Shown piece by piece: positions 7,555 to 15,831 of a stretch of 64,000 nt of DNA (the stretch's first letter is position 1; each line of letters starts with the position of its first letter). Source of the DNA: Bryobacter sp964387685 (GTDB taxonomy: Bacteria; Acidobacteriota; Terriglobia; Bryobacterales; Bryobacteraceae); NCBI GenBank assembly GCA_964387685.1, contig CAYLXK010000012.1:1-64000 (forward strand). Direction: 5' to 3'. A program made the translations under genes and the position numbers. A model generated the notes under the pieces. It had not been told where the DNA came from and ran no database searches. It was given only the letters and a program-made list of their open reading frames with translations.

Positions 7555-8771
7555 GGTAGATCTTTCAGGCTACTAAAGAGGGTGGCGCCGAGACCGAGGA
7601 GGGATTCTTCGTGCCAGGGCTTGGCGACGACTTGCAGAAATGGCGGGAGGGCGAGGGCGGGCAAGCCGAAGAGGTTGGCGATGGTGAGGGGCTGGATGCA
7701 CCAGGGGCCGGGGAAGGCGCCGATTTTCCAAGGGGGGACGAGAGTGATGGGAAGGAGGAGGAAGGGAAAACGGTCCATGAGGTGAAGGAGGCGGGCGCGG
7801 AGGGCGTCGCGGGCGGCGAGCATTTCGAGAATTTCCTGGGCGGTGGGAGGCGGTTGGGAGAAAAATTCCGCGGTGTGCGGAGTGGGTTCGCCAATGGGAT
7901 GGGCATTGAGACGGAGGAAGAAGAAGCGCCAGATATCAAAGGCGCGGTCCCAGGGAAAAGGGGGGAAAGGCTCAACCGGGTGGGGTAAGTGCGGCAGAGC
8001 GACATGAAGGCTGGGGTGATCGAGGAGGCCGATCCGGGGCTGGCGGGGGGGAGGCAGAGGAGTGAAGGGGATGGAGAAGGGGTCCGAATCGTGGTGGCCG
8101 GCCAGGACGTTAAATAAGATTCGGAGATCGGCGACGGTGCGGGCCATGGGACCGATAACGCCGAAGAGGCCGCCGGGATGAGCGATGCGGGGGAAGTGGC
8201 CGGTAGCGGGAAGGCGGCCGGGAGTGGGCTTCAAGCCGCAGATACCGCAGAGTGCGGCGGGGAGGCGAATGGAACCGCCGCCGTCGGAACCGATACCACC
8301 GGCGGAGAGGCAGGCGGCGATGGCCGAGGCTTCGCCACCGGAGGAACCGCCGGGGGAGAGTGCCGAATCGGTTGGATGGTGGGTGGGGCCGTAGACGTTG
8401 TTATTGGTTTCCCAATCCATGAGGTAGGGGGGAGTGTTGGTCTTGCCAAGGATGGTAGCGCCGGCGGCGAGGAGACGGTCGACGCAGAGGGCATTGGCTG
8501 AGGGTATAGCGCTGAGGCGGGAGGGGAGACCGCAGACGGTGGGGTAGCCGGCGATGTCGAGCGAGTCCTTAATGGAGAGGGGGATGCCGGAAAGGGGGCC
8601 GGTGGACTGGCTGTGGAGCGGGGGGAGGAGTTGGGTAAAGGCGTTGAGAGAGGGGTTGTGTCTTTCGATGGCGTCGAGGTGCGAGGCGAGGAGTTCGGCG
8701 GGGGAGAAGTGGCGGGCGGCGAGGCCGGACTGCATCTGGGCGAGGGTGAGCGTGTTGAGGGTGGAGGCCAC
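7551..8771 (-). CDS. Amidase signature family protein
   Basis: A 406-residue amidase-signature enzyme. The Ser-cisSer-Lys triad is visible: Lys in PLSIKDSLD, the Ser-rich loop SPGGSSGGE, and the nucleophile region GSDGGGSIRLPAALCG. It is shorter than GatA (found at 25334-26764) and lacks the GatA-specific C-terminal part, so it is a separate amidase, probably acting on small amides or amide drugs/peptides; the substrate cannot be told. It is the first gene of a short minus-strand unit with acpS. The plus strand here is extremely G-rich even though the gene is on the minus strand, so the coding strand is C-rich with many Pro and Leu codons. Confidence 0.85.
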   Translation of the reverse strand: MASTLNTLTLAQMQSGLAARHFSPAELLASHLDAIERHNPSLNAFTQLLPPLHSQSTGPLSGIPLSIKDSLDIAGYPTVCGLPSRLSAIPSANALCVDRLLAAGATILGKTNTPPYLMDWETNNNVYGPTHHPTDSALSPGGSSGGEASAIAACLSAGGIGSDGGGSIRLPAALCGICGLKPTPGRLPATGHFPRIAHPGGLFGVIGPMARTVADLRILFNVLAGHHDSDPFSIPFTPLPPPRQPRIGLLDHPSLHVALPHLPHPVEPFPPFPWDRAFDIWRFFFLRLNAHPIGEPTPHTAEFFSQPPPTAQEILEMLAARDALRARLLHLMDRFPFLLLPITLVPPWKIGAFPGPWCIQPLTIANLFGLPALALPPFLQVVAKPWHEESLLGLGATLFSSLKDLP

Positions 8772-8833
8772 AGATTCAGGTTAGGACCAACGGAGGAGCA
8801 GCTCGCTAAGCGACCTTCACTGGCCGACTGCCG

Positions 8834-9790
8834 TTAGCCGACTCCCTGCCGTCGCCACTCCCACCACAAGTTCAGCACGGCTCCCAGATAGGCTGCCGCA
8901 CCCAGATAAGCCGGTAGCACGTGCAGGAGCTCAGTGTATCCAACTACATGATGGACACCGATCGCGCAGACGAAGCCGAAGCCGCCCATCAGCGCCACCA
9001 CCTCAATCAAGTTCCGGCTCAACTCCGCGTGCCGGGCCACAAAAAACAAAATGACCCCCGTGGAAAACAAACCGCCCCCGAATCCGGCGCGATCATGCGC
9101 AATCATTGGCACCAAGACCGGAGACACTCTTTCCAAGCGCTCCCGTTCCCACCCAATAAAGGCTAAGTCCGAAGGCACAAAGACAAAGGACATGCCGACT
9201 CCTAGAATCACCAATCCGCTGGCGCAGAGTCCCGCGACGCAGAGCAGCAGCAAGCGACGCGCCCAAATCGCATCCCTCTGTAACTCTGGCGCCACCACGC
9301 CCAAGGCACGCGCCCGAGACAGTCCAGCTACGAAGACCGGCAATAGAAACAGCGTCGCCACTCCATGCCAAGTGTCCAAATACCCGTGTCCGAGATAAGC
9401 CAGGAAGGAGGCGAATCCAGTCAGCCCGCTCAGGGCCAAGGCCCGCCAGGCCCACAGATGCCCCACCGCCAGCGGGAAGCCCACCAGCCACAGATAACCG
9501 ATTCCCACCGCCAACAAGGTTCCGCCGAACGCCACGCGGTCATGAAACAGGAACAGGACCAACTGCCTGTTCACCCTTTGTTCCAGATCTCTCGCGTCCA
9601 TTCCAATCGCCGCCGCGTCATGCGGAAGTAAATGCCCGGAAGCCGACTGGAATACCGCGAATCCACCGCTCAACAAGAGGGCTACACCCGTCAAGGCCAG
9701 CAGGAATCGCCCATCGCCGATCAGTACTGACAGAATGCTTCGCTCATCGCGCATCAGACTCAGGGTAGCGCCGGGCATTACCGCTACCAA
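8834..9790 (-). CDS. Uncharacterised membrane protein with tandem duplication (HDRxxFGG)
   Basis: I do not recognise this 318-residue protein. It has about eight hydrophobic helices. It consists of two similar halves: the first has LPHDAAAIGMD (55-65) then FLFHDRVAFGG (80-90); the second has VPSDLAFIGWE (205-215) then MIAHDRAGFGG (229-239), so the copies are offset by about 150 residues. Conserved His residues sit next to hydrophobic segments (HGYLDTWHG in half one, GVHHVVGYTELLH in half two), which could bind haem or metal; that is inference. Unlike its neighbours, its coding strand is G-rich, suggesting a different origin or recent inversion. An internal Met at 13 is an alternative start. 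Confidence 0.75.
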   Translation of the reverse strand: MVAVMPGATLSLMRDERSILSVLIGDGRFLLALTGVALLLSGGFAVFQSASGHLLPHDAAAIGMDARDLEQRVNRQLVLFLFHDRVAFGGTLLAVGIGYLWLVGFPLAVGHLWAWRALALSGLTGFASFLAYLGHGYLDTWHGVATLFLLPVFVAGLSRARALGVVAPELQRDAIWARRLLLLCVAGLCASGLVILGVGMSFVFVPSDLAFIGWERERLERVSPVLVPMIAHDRAGFGGGLFSTGVILFFVARHAELSRNLIEVVALMGGFGFVCAIGVHHVVGYTELLHVLPAYLGAAAYLGAVLNLWWEWRRQGVG

Positions 9791-9920
9791 CAGATACGGG
9801 TATGGGACACGCGGTGGTCTAAAAAGGGATTACCAAATGGGGCGGGTTCTAAATGGCTCTCCTAAGTCAGCGCTGGCTGTCAGCGCAGGCGGTGGAGCCT
9901 AGGGAAGGACTGGTACCTTT

Positions 9921-11648
9921 TCAGCGGTGCTGCTTTTTGCAACTGCGGGCCCAATTGCGGAGGTGTTGGTGGTAGCGGCTGGGGTCTTTGCGGTAATTGT
10001 CGGAGTAGAAGTCCTCGGGGTCTGCGCCGAGAGAGACGAGGGTACCGCGCCAGCGGTCGCTTTGGGTTTGGACGGGAGGGAGGATCTTTTCGAACTCCAT
10101 TAGGCGTAAGGCGGGGAGAAGGTCGGCGGCGGCGGGGCCCATGCGGCAGAGGCCGTCGAGAGCGGCTTCGGCGTCTTTGCCCCAGGTGCGGTCGTCGTCG
10201 TCAGGCGCTTGCCAGCCGGCGCGGACGATAGCGGCGAGCTTGATCGCGCCGGGCGGGCCTTGTTCGGCGAGGCGAGGAATCAGGCGGAGGCAGCGACGGC
10301 GGACTTCGGCGCGCGAAAGGAGATAGTCGAGGGCGGGTACGGGTTCGCGAAAGGCGGCCTCGGGAAGTCTCAAGACGATTTCCTGGAGATCGTACAGATT
10401 CGCCTTGGGTGCGGTGCGGGCCAGGCGGGCGAGGCGCAGGAGCAGGGGATCCCGGAGGCGAAGCGCGAGCGCCTCGCGCTTTTCAAGATTGTTGCGGAAG
10501 AACGACAGGGCCGAGGCGCGGTCGTCCGAGGCCAGGCGTACGAGGCGCTCTTCGTCGCCGGGGCGGAAGCCAACGCGGGACAGCAATTGGTAGTAATCCG
10601 AAACGAGGAGGAATTCGGCGTTGGTGGCGGAGGGGTCGTCCAATGATTTGTCGAGAGCGTCGCGGATTTCTTCGGGGCTGGGAATCGGAGGCAGTTCGAG
10701 ATCAAGATTGGTGAATTTTTTGAGCGCGGCGATGTTGTCCAAGTCGGTTTCCGGCAGGCGGCGGCGTCCCCATTCCCAGCCATACATTTGGAGAGCGTAG
10801 CCATAGGGCTCCAGGTGGAGTGGAAGCGTGTAGAAGTGGGTATACAGGGAGGAAGTGCGCGCGACAAGACGGCCCCCGGCTTCGAGTTCCAATGCATCGA
10901 AACGAACGGCGGAAGGACCTAAAGAAAGCCTATGGCTGTCTGGATAAGGGAGCCGCCCGACGCGGCGGATGATGAGCGCGGGTGCTTCGCTAGAGACTGG
11001 CTCGCGGACGAGACAGTCGCCCGACGCAATGCGCCAGCGGACGGCCTGGGCAATGGCGGGGCCGGACTTCGTCCACTGGAAGCGAGTATCTCTGGCAAAG
11101 GACTCCAGCACTCCTTCAGAGAGGGCGCAACCAGGGGAAGAATCGAGGCGGAAGGCGGCGGGCTCCCAATCCTTGGGCGACTTCAGCGGGCGCAGGGGCA
11201 CAACACGCGCCGCGTTGCGGTTAAAAAGCAGGAGGCGGCATAGATCGTCGCAGTTAGCGCCACGGCTGTCGCCGTAGGGCGCCTCGATGGCGATCGTTGC
11301 GTTTTGCGCAATCGATAGCGGGGCGGGAGGGTTAAGGTCGCGCGCGGCGGCCTCGGCCAGCAAATTGTCCGTATGGCGATTGAAAGATTGCGGTAGGACC
11401 AGCACGAAGAGCAGAACGGCCGCGAGGCCCGCGGCGACGGATTGGGCCGTATGCTGACGCCTGAAGCCGACCCAGCCCGAGAAAAAAAGGAGGGCGTAGA
11501 GAAAAACGGAGGGAATCAACGAAAGGATCAGGCCGGGAATGATCAGGAAGAAATAGCCAGCGACGACGAGCGTGGGGGCCGCGAACAAGATTGCGGTAAG
11601 AAGGCCGGTAACGGCGAGAAAAACGACGAAGAAGACGAGCACGGGCAT
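9921..11648 (-). CDS. Uncharacterised membrane-anchored protein
   Basis: A 575-residue protein I cannot assign. Three hydrophobic helices occupy about the first 105 residues (VLVFFVVFLAVTGLLTAIL; the GYFFLIIPGLILSL region; AAGLAAVLLFVLVL). The rest is soluble and rich in charged, helical segments with Leu/Arg/Glu (for example around EKREALALRLRDPLLLRLA), plus Cys in ANCDDLCRLL. The topology suggests an N-terminal anchor with a large periplasmic domain. It is transcribed divergently from the LysR-type regulator at 11767, with 118 bases between them, so that regulator might control it; this is inference from position only. Confidence 0.7.
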   Translation of the reverse strand: MPVLVFFVVFLAVTGLLTAILFAAPTLVVAGYFFLIIPGLILSLIPSVFLYALLFFSGWVGFRRQHTAQSVAAGLAAVLLFVLVLPQSFNRHTDNLLAEAAARDLNPPAPLSIAQNATIAIEAPYGDSRGANCDDLCRLLLFNRNAARVVPLRPLKSPKDWEPAAFRLDSSPGCALSEGVLESFARDTRFQWTKSGPAIAQAVRWRIASGDCLVREPVSSEAPALIIRRVGRLPYPDSHRLSLGPSAVRFDALELEAGGRLVARTSSLYTHFYTLPLHLEPYGYALQMYGWEWGRRRLPETDLDNIAALKKFTNLDLELPPIPSPEEIRDALDKSLDDPSATNAEFLLVSDYYQLLSRVGFRPGDEERLVRLASDDRASALSFFRNNLEKREALALRLRDPLLLRLARLARTAPKANLYDLQEIVLRLPEAAFREPVPALDYLLSRAEVRRRCLRLIPRLAEQGPPGAIKLAAIVRAGWQAPDDDDRTWGKDAEAALDGLCRMGPAAADLLPALRLMEFEKILPPVQTQSDRWRGTLVSLGADPEDFYSDNYRKDPSRYHQHLRNWARSCKKQHR

Positions 11649-11766
11649 GGAATTGAAAGCGACAACTATACCTGGGAGCTAATTCGTCGGAATGGGTCCG
11701 AATGTTTAGGCGCAGGGGCAGACTGGGCCACGGCGGAGAGCAATAGCGAAGGTTATCTTAACCAGT

Positions 11767-12675
11767 GTGGAATGGCTGAATTATCATCATTTGCTTTATT
11801 TTTGGGCGGTGGCCAAAGACGGCAGCATTGCGAAAGCTTGCGTCCGGCTCCGCCTGGCGCAACCGACGATCAGCGGGCAGTTGAAGGCGCTGGAAGACTC
11901 CCTGGGTGAGGCGCTTTTCCGAAAAGCGGGGCGAGGCCTGGAGCTAACCGATACGGGCCGAGTGGTCTTTGAGTACGCCGAGGAGATTTTTGGACTGGGG
12001 CGGGAACTGCAGGATGTGCTCAAGGGTTATCGCCACGGCAAGGCGCTGCGGCTGGTGGCGGGGGTATCGGACCTCATGCCGAAGCTAATCGCCTACCGGA
12101 TTTTGAGCCCCTCGCTGCGGATGAGGGAGCCGGTGCAAATGACTTGTTTGGAGGACTCGCCGGAACGGCTGCTGGCGGAGTTGGCCGAGCACCGGCTGGA
12201 CATGGTGCTTGCGGACATGCCGATGACGGCGATGGCCCGTGGCAAGGCCTTTCATCATCTGCTGGGCTCGTCGGAAGTGAGTTGGTACGGTGGGCGCGCC
12301 TTAGTGAAGCGGTACCGGCGAGGATTTCCCGGCAGCTTAAACGGCGCACCCTTTCTGTTGCCGCTGCAGGGCTCGGGATTGCGCCGTTCTTTGGACCGCT
12401 GGTTTGACGAAAAAGAAATCCGGCCGGTGATCGTGGGCGAATTCAAGGACAGCGCGCTGATGAAATCCTTCGGGCAGGCCGGGACGGGCTTCTTCGCCGC
12501 ACCCGCCGCCATCGCGGCAGAGATTGCGCGTAACTATCAGGCCTGGACGCTCGGGCCTGTGGAGGCGGTGCGAGAGCATTATTACGCAATCTCCCTGGAG
12601 AGAAAAGTGCGTCATCCGGCCGTAGCCGCAGTGTGCGATGCCGCGCGTTCCAGCTTTTTCTCAACGGGATCATAA
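11767..12675 (+). CDS. LysR-type regulator, NhaR-like
   Basis: A 302-residue LysR-family DNA-binding regulator. The N-terminus MEWLNYHHLLYFWAVAKDGS and the following winged helix-turn-helix (AQPTISGQLKALEDSLGEAL, then GRGLELTDTG) closely follow the NhaR subgroup, which in enterobacteria senses sodium or pH and activates nhaA. The remaining 200 residues form the effector-binding domain. The start is GTG at 11767. No Na+/H+ antiporter is nearby, so the target is unknown; the divergent gene at 9921-11648 is the obvious candidate. Assignment to the family is firm, the physiological role is not. Confidence 0.88.
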   Translation: MEWLNYHHLLYFWAVAKDGSIAKACVRLRLAQPTISGQLKALEDSLGEALFRKAGRGLELTDTGRVVFEYAEEIFGLGRELQDVLKGYRHGKALRLVAGVSDLMPKLIAYRILSPSLRMREPVQMTCLEDSPERLLAELAEHRLDMVLADMPMTAMARGKAFHHLLGSSEVSWYGGRALVKRYRRGFPGSLNGAPFLLPLQGSGLRRSLDRWFDEKEIRPVIVGEFKDSALMKSFGQAGTGFFAAPAAIAAEIARNYQAWTLGPVEAVREHYYAISLERKVRHPAVAAVCDAARSSFFSTGS

Positions 12676-12712
12676 ATCGAAAAACCCGAAGTATAGTATC
12701 CAAAACATCTAC

Positions 12713-12741
12713 TTGTTAAATGCATCACTTCCCACTAGATT
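12713..12741 (+). promoter_or_regulatory. Candidate sigma-70-like promoter
   Basis: TTGTTA (12713-12718) and TAGATT (12736-12741) are separated by 17 bases and lie 47 bases before the ATG of the next gene. Each hexamer matches four of six consensus positions. This is the only clear gap (113 bases) before the ten-gene plus-strand chain, so it is a sensible place for that unit's promoter. Confidence 0.4.
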
Positions 12742-12788
12742 CGGAACAGGGGAGCACTCCCCGGCACCGGTAAAGAGAGGAAGAAGCA

Positions 12789-13238
12789 ATGAATTGGATG
12801 GGCAAAGCCTTGATAGGCCTAGCTATGGCCATGCCGGCGGCTCTTGCCGTCGACCGAGCCTTTGTGGATCAAATGATGACGGCCGCCCGAAGCATCGAGC
12901 GGGACGCGAATGCGGTAAGCCAGGCGCTAAAGGGCAAAGCGAAAGACGAAGCGGCGTTAGAGGCGCGAATCGACGCGATGGGAGCCGAAGTAGACAAGCT
13001 GAAGAAGTTGATGGCCGAGTATGAGCTGAGCCATCCCGCGAAAGGGGAGCGAGAGCGGGCCGACTGGGAACGGTTGCGAGAGAGCGTGAAGCTGCTTGAG
13101 CTCTTCCACGGGGAGAAGAAAGCCTTGGCCACGACGGATCTGGCGAAGAACCGAAGCCTGGTGCGCACGCACGCCAAGGGCTTGGCGGAGCGGGCAAAAC
13201 GTCTACAGCGCACGGCGGGCCAGTTGTGGCGCGGATAG
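12789..13238 (+). CDS. Secreted helical protein of unknown function
   Basis: A 149-residue protein with a signal peptide (KALIGLAMAMPAALA, cleavage near residue 20). The mature part is charged and helical with coiled-coil-like spacing (SIERDANAVSQALKGKAKDE, then KLKKLMAEYELSHP). It likely resides in the periplasm. A good ribosome site, AGAGAGGAAGAAG, precedes the ATG. It opens a chain of ten plus-strand genes and overlaps the next by 13 bases, suggesting that the two act together. I cannot name a family. Confidence 0.8.
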   Translation: MNWMGKALIGLAMAMPAALAVDRAFVDQMMTAARSIERDANAVSQALKGKAKDEAALEARIDAMGAEVDKLKKLMAEYELSHPAKGERERADWERLRESVKLLELFHGEKKALATTDLAKNRSLVRTHAKGLAERAKRLQRTAGQLWRG

Positions 13239-13924
13239 AGCGGCGGTGGAGGCTGATATGGGCGGCCTGGGCGGCAGCACCTTGCCTGGCGCAGCAGGCA
13301 ATCGTGAACATGCCTTCAGCGGATATCACGGCGCCGGGCCGCCACTTTCTGATGCACGAAACGCAGGCGCGGGCCTGGAACCCGGGCCGCTCCTGGAGCG
13401 GAACCAACTTCTATGCCTATGGCATGGGCAAGAGCACCGAACTGGCAGTGACCAGCTATAACGGCGGCACGCCCTGGCCCAGCAATTTCGCGACGGGAAT
13501 TGGTTTTAAGAGTGCGCCGCAGATTTGGCGTCATTCACGTCCGGAGTTGGAGGCCAAGTTGACCTTTGGACAGATGGCCATCTTGAATCACCGTGGAGGC
13601 GGCCTAGGCAGCTTCAGCTATCTCCATGGCAGTTTCCGATTGCCAGAGCAGAGAACCCGCCTCACGGCGGGGGCGTGGGCAGGGACGAGGCAACTATTCG
13701 GGCGCAACACCGGCGGGGCGTTGGTGGGGGTGGAACATCCAATTGGTAAACGCTGGAACCTGCTGGGGGAGTGGTTTTCCGGAAGCCACGATTTCGGTTT
13801 CGCAATCCCGGGCGTGTCTTTCCATCCCACGAAACACCAAGTGGTGGTAATCGCCTGGAAGATACCGAACCGGGGTTCTAACGGTAAGTCGGGTTTGGTG
13901 TTGGAGTATGGAATCACTTTATGA
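13226..13924 (+). CDS. Secreted beta-rich protein, possible outer-membrane protein
   Basis: A 232-residue protein starting at GTG 13226 inside the previous gene. A signal peptide is visible (LIWAAWAAAPCLAQ). The mature protein alternates polar and hydrophobic residues with many Gly/Trp/Phe, for example TRLTAGAWAGTRQLFG and GEWFSGSHDFGFAIPG, which fits amphipathic beta strands of a small outer-membrane barrel or porin-like protein; the C-terminus ends GLVLEYGITL. I do not recognise a family. Overlaps at both ends (13 bases upstream, 4 downstream) indicate translational coupling. Confidence 0.75.
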   Translation: MARIERRWRLIWAAWAAAPCLAQQAIVNMPSADITAPGRHFLMHETQARAWNPGRSWSGTNFYAYGMGKSTELAVTSYNGGTPWPSNFATGIGFKSAPQIWRHSRPELEAKLTFGQMAILNHRGGGLGSFSYLHGSFRLPEQRTRLTAGAWAGTRQLFGRNTGGALVGVEHPIGKRWNLLGEWFSGSHDFGFAIPGVSFHPTKHQVVVIAWKIPNRGSNGKSGLVLEYGITL

Positions 13925-14166
13925 AGAGATGGGAGAAACGAGCGTTGACAAGCAAGAAGGATCGGAAAGCGGCGGAAGCGGGGCCGGACGAAGGGAAGGT
14001 GATTTACGACGAGATCGCCTGGATGGCATATCTGTATTGGAAAGCGGACGGCTGCCCGGAGGGCCGAGCGGTGGAACATTGGCTGCGAGCCGAAGCAGAC
14101 ATCCTGGCTTGCCGCCGCATGCCGGCACAGGCGGAGGGGGAAGAATCCAGCAGCGGGATAAACTAA
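13921..14166 (+). CDS. DUF2934 protein
   Basis: An 81-residue protein with the short DUF2934 motif: IAWMAYLYWKADGCPEGRA followed by EHWLRAEADIL. The family is common in Acidobacteria and Proteobacteria, often as small stand-alone proteins, and has no known function. The ATG overlaps the preceding stop (ATGA). A basic N-terminus (KRWEKRALTSKKDRK) precedes the domain. It lies seven bases before moeA, but nothing links it to molybdenum cofactor synthesis other than position. Confidence 0.8.
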   Translation: MKRWEKRALTSKKDRKAAEAGPDEGKVIYDEIAWMAYLYWKADGCPEGRAVEHWLRAEADILACRRMPAQAEGEESSSGIN

Positions 14167-14173
14167 GACGGGA

Positions 14174-15361
14174 ATGGCAGCTTTGCAATTTGCCGAGGCA
14201 AGGGAGATGGTGCTGGACCGGGTCCGGAAGCCGGAGCGGATAGCCACGGAGCGGGTTTGGCTAAGCGACGCGGTGGGGCGAGTACTAGCGGAAGACATTC
14301 CAAGCGACCGGGACCTGCCGCCGCTGGCGCGGAGCCTGCGGGACGGCTTTGCGCTGCGGAGCGCGGAATTGCCGGGCGAATTCAAAATTGCAGGCGAAGT
14401 GAAGGCCGGACAAATGCCCGACTGCGACGTGCGGGCGGGTATGGCGCTGAGCATCATGACGGGGGCGGTGGTGCCGGAAGGCGCCGATCAGATCGTGATG
14501 AAGGAGCATGCGGTGCGCGAGGGGGAGCGGCTGCGCGTGGAACGGGCGCCGAGCCCGATGGAATGGATCAGCGAGGCCGGGAGCCTAGCGCGCGAGGGGC
14601 AAATTGTGGCGAGCGCGGGCGTGGCGATTGACGCAAGCGTGATTGCGATGCTGGCGACGGTGGGGCGGAGCCAGGTGGAGGTGTACCGGCGGCCGGTGGT
14701 GCGGATTTTGTCCACGGGCGACGAGGTGCTGGATATTGCGCGGCGGCCGAATGCGACGCAAGTGAGGAATTCAAACGCGTGGGCGCTGGCGGCGGAGGTG
14801 AAGCAATTGGGCGGTAATGCAGAAATCCTGCCGATCGCCCCGGACGAAGAGAAGGCAACCCGCGAACTGATCGAGTATGGACTGGGCGGAGACCTGCTGC
14901 TGATTAGCGGCGGGGTGTCCGCAGGGGATTATGACTTTGTAGAAGCGGCCCTGGCCAATCTAGGGGCGGGCTTTTACTTTGACCGAGTGCTGATCCAGCC
15001 GGGGCAGCCAACGGTGTTTGGCCAGGCGCGGGGGAAGTACTTTTTTGGGCTGCCGGGCAACCCGCTTTCGACGTGGGTGACGTTCCGGGTCTTCGCCCTG
15101 GCGGCGATGCAGCGGCTGGCGGGGCTGGCGAGGATACCTACGTTGCTGATGGAGGCGCCGCTGGCGAAGCCGTTTCGGCATAAACCGGGGTTGACGCGCT
15201 TTTTGCCGGGCTGGCGGGGCGACGACGGACAGGTGGAAGTGCTGCCGTGGCAGGGCTCGGGGGACATTCCGGCACTGGTGCGCGCGAACGTGATCCTGGT
15301 CGCGGATGCGGAACGCGAGAGCTGGGAAGCGGGAGAGCGGATTGCGGTGCTGGTGAAATGA
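14174..15361 (+). CDS. moeA: Molybdopterin molybdenumtransferase
   Basis: A 395-residue MoeA, which inserts molybdate into adenylylated molybdopterin in the last step of molybdenum cofactor synthesis. Visible signatures are SLRDGFALRS near the N-terminus, GAVVPEGADQIVMKE, LSTGDEVLD, ISGGVSAGDYDFV and GLPGNPLSTWVTF. Length and domain order are normal. Its stop overlaps the moaC start by four bases (ATGA). Other Moco genes (moaA, moaE, moaD, mogA) are not in the window. Confidence 0.95.
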   Translation: MAALQFAEAREMVLDRVRKPERIATERVWLSDAVGRVLAEDIPSDRDLPPLARSLRDGFALRSAELPGEFKIAGEVKAGQMPDCDVRAGMALSIMTGAVVPEGADQIVMKEHAVREGERLRVERAPSPMEWISEAGSLAREGQIVASAGVAIDASVIAMLATVGRSQVEVYRRPVVRILSTGDEVLDIARRPNATQVRNSNAWALAAEVKQLGGNAEILPIAPDEEKATRELIEYGLGGDLLLISGGVSAGDYDFVEAALANLGAGFYFDRVLIQPGQPTVFGQARGKYFFGLPGNPLSTWVTFRVFALAAMQRLAGLARIPTLLMEAPLAKPFRHKPGLTRFLPGWRGDDGQVEVLPWQGSGDIPALVRANVILVADAERESWEAGERIAVLVK

Positions 15362-15831
15362 GCAAGCTGAGCCATTACGACTCAAGCGGGCGGGCGGCGA
15401 TGGTGGACATCAGCGCGAAGACCGAAACGGCCAGGTTGGCGAGAGCGCACGCTTTCGTCAAGATGAGCGCGGAGGTGCTGGAGGCGCTGCCCCGCAATCC
15501 GAAGGGAGACCCTTTGGAGGTGGCTAGAGTGGCGGGGATCCAGGCGGCCAAGCGAACCTGGGAATTGATCCCGATGTGCCACCAGATTCCATTGGCGAAG
15601 GTGGACGTGGAATTGCGAATCGAAGGCGGCGGAATCCGCGTCTTGACTAGTGTGGCGTGCCAGGCCGGCACGGGCGCCGAGATGGAGGCGCTGACGGCGG
15701 CGAGCGTGGCCGCGCTGACGATTTACGACATGACGAAGGCCCTGGACAAAGGCATCGAGATCCAGGACCTTTACTTGCTAGAGAAAAGTGGCGGGAAGTC
15801 GGGCCACTACCGGAGAGATACGAATGAATAG
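15358..15831 (+). CDS. moaC: Cyclic pyranopterin monophosphate synthase
   Basis: A 157-residue MoaC, which acts with MoaA to turn GTP into cyclic pyranopterin monophosphate, the first step of molybdenum cofactor synthesis. Signatures are MVDISAKTETARLA at the N-terminus, LIPMCHQIPLAKVDVE and TGAEMEALTAASVAALTIYDM with the catalytic Lys in TKALDKG. The start at 15358 overlaps moeA by four bases and the 3' end overlaps the following secreted protein by eight. The pairing of moeA with moaC supports one operon. Confidence 0.95.
   Translation: MSKLSHYDSSGRAAMVDISAKTETARLARAHAFVKMSAEVLEALPRNPKGDPLEVARVAGIQAAKRTWELIPMCHQIPLAKVDVELRIEGGGIRVLTSVACQAGTGAEMEALTAASVAALTIYDMTKALDKGIEIQDLYLLEKSGGKSGHYRRDTNE

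Noticed and set aside
9860..9890. Short hairpin GCGCTG-GCTGT-CAGCGC near the end of the 9921-11648 gene
   Set aside because: Six-bp stem without a T-run; not a convincing terminator.
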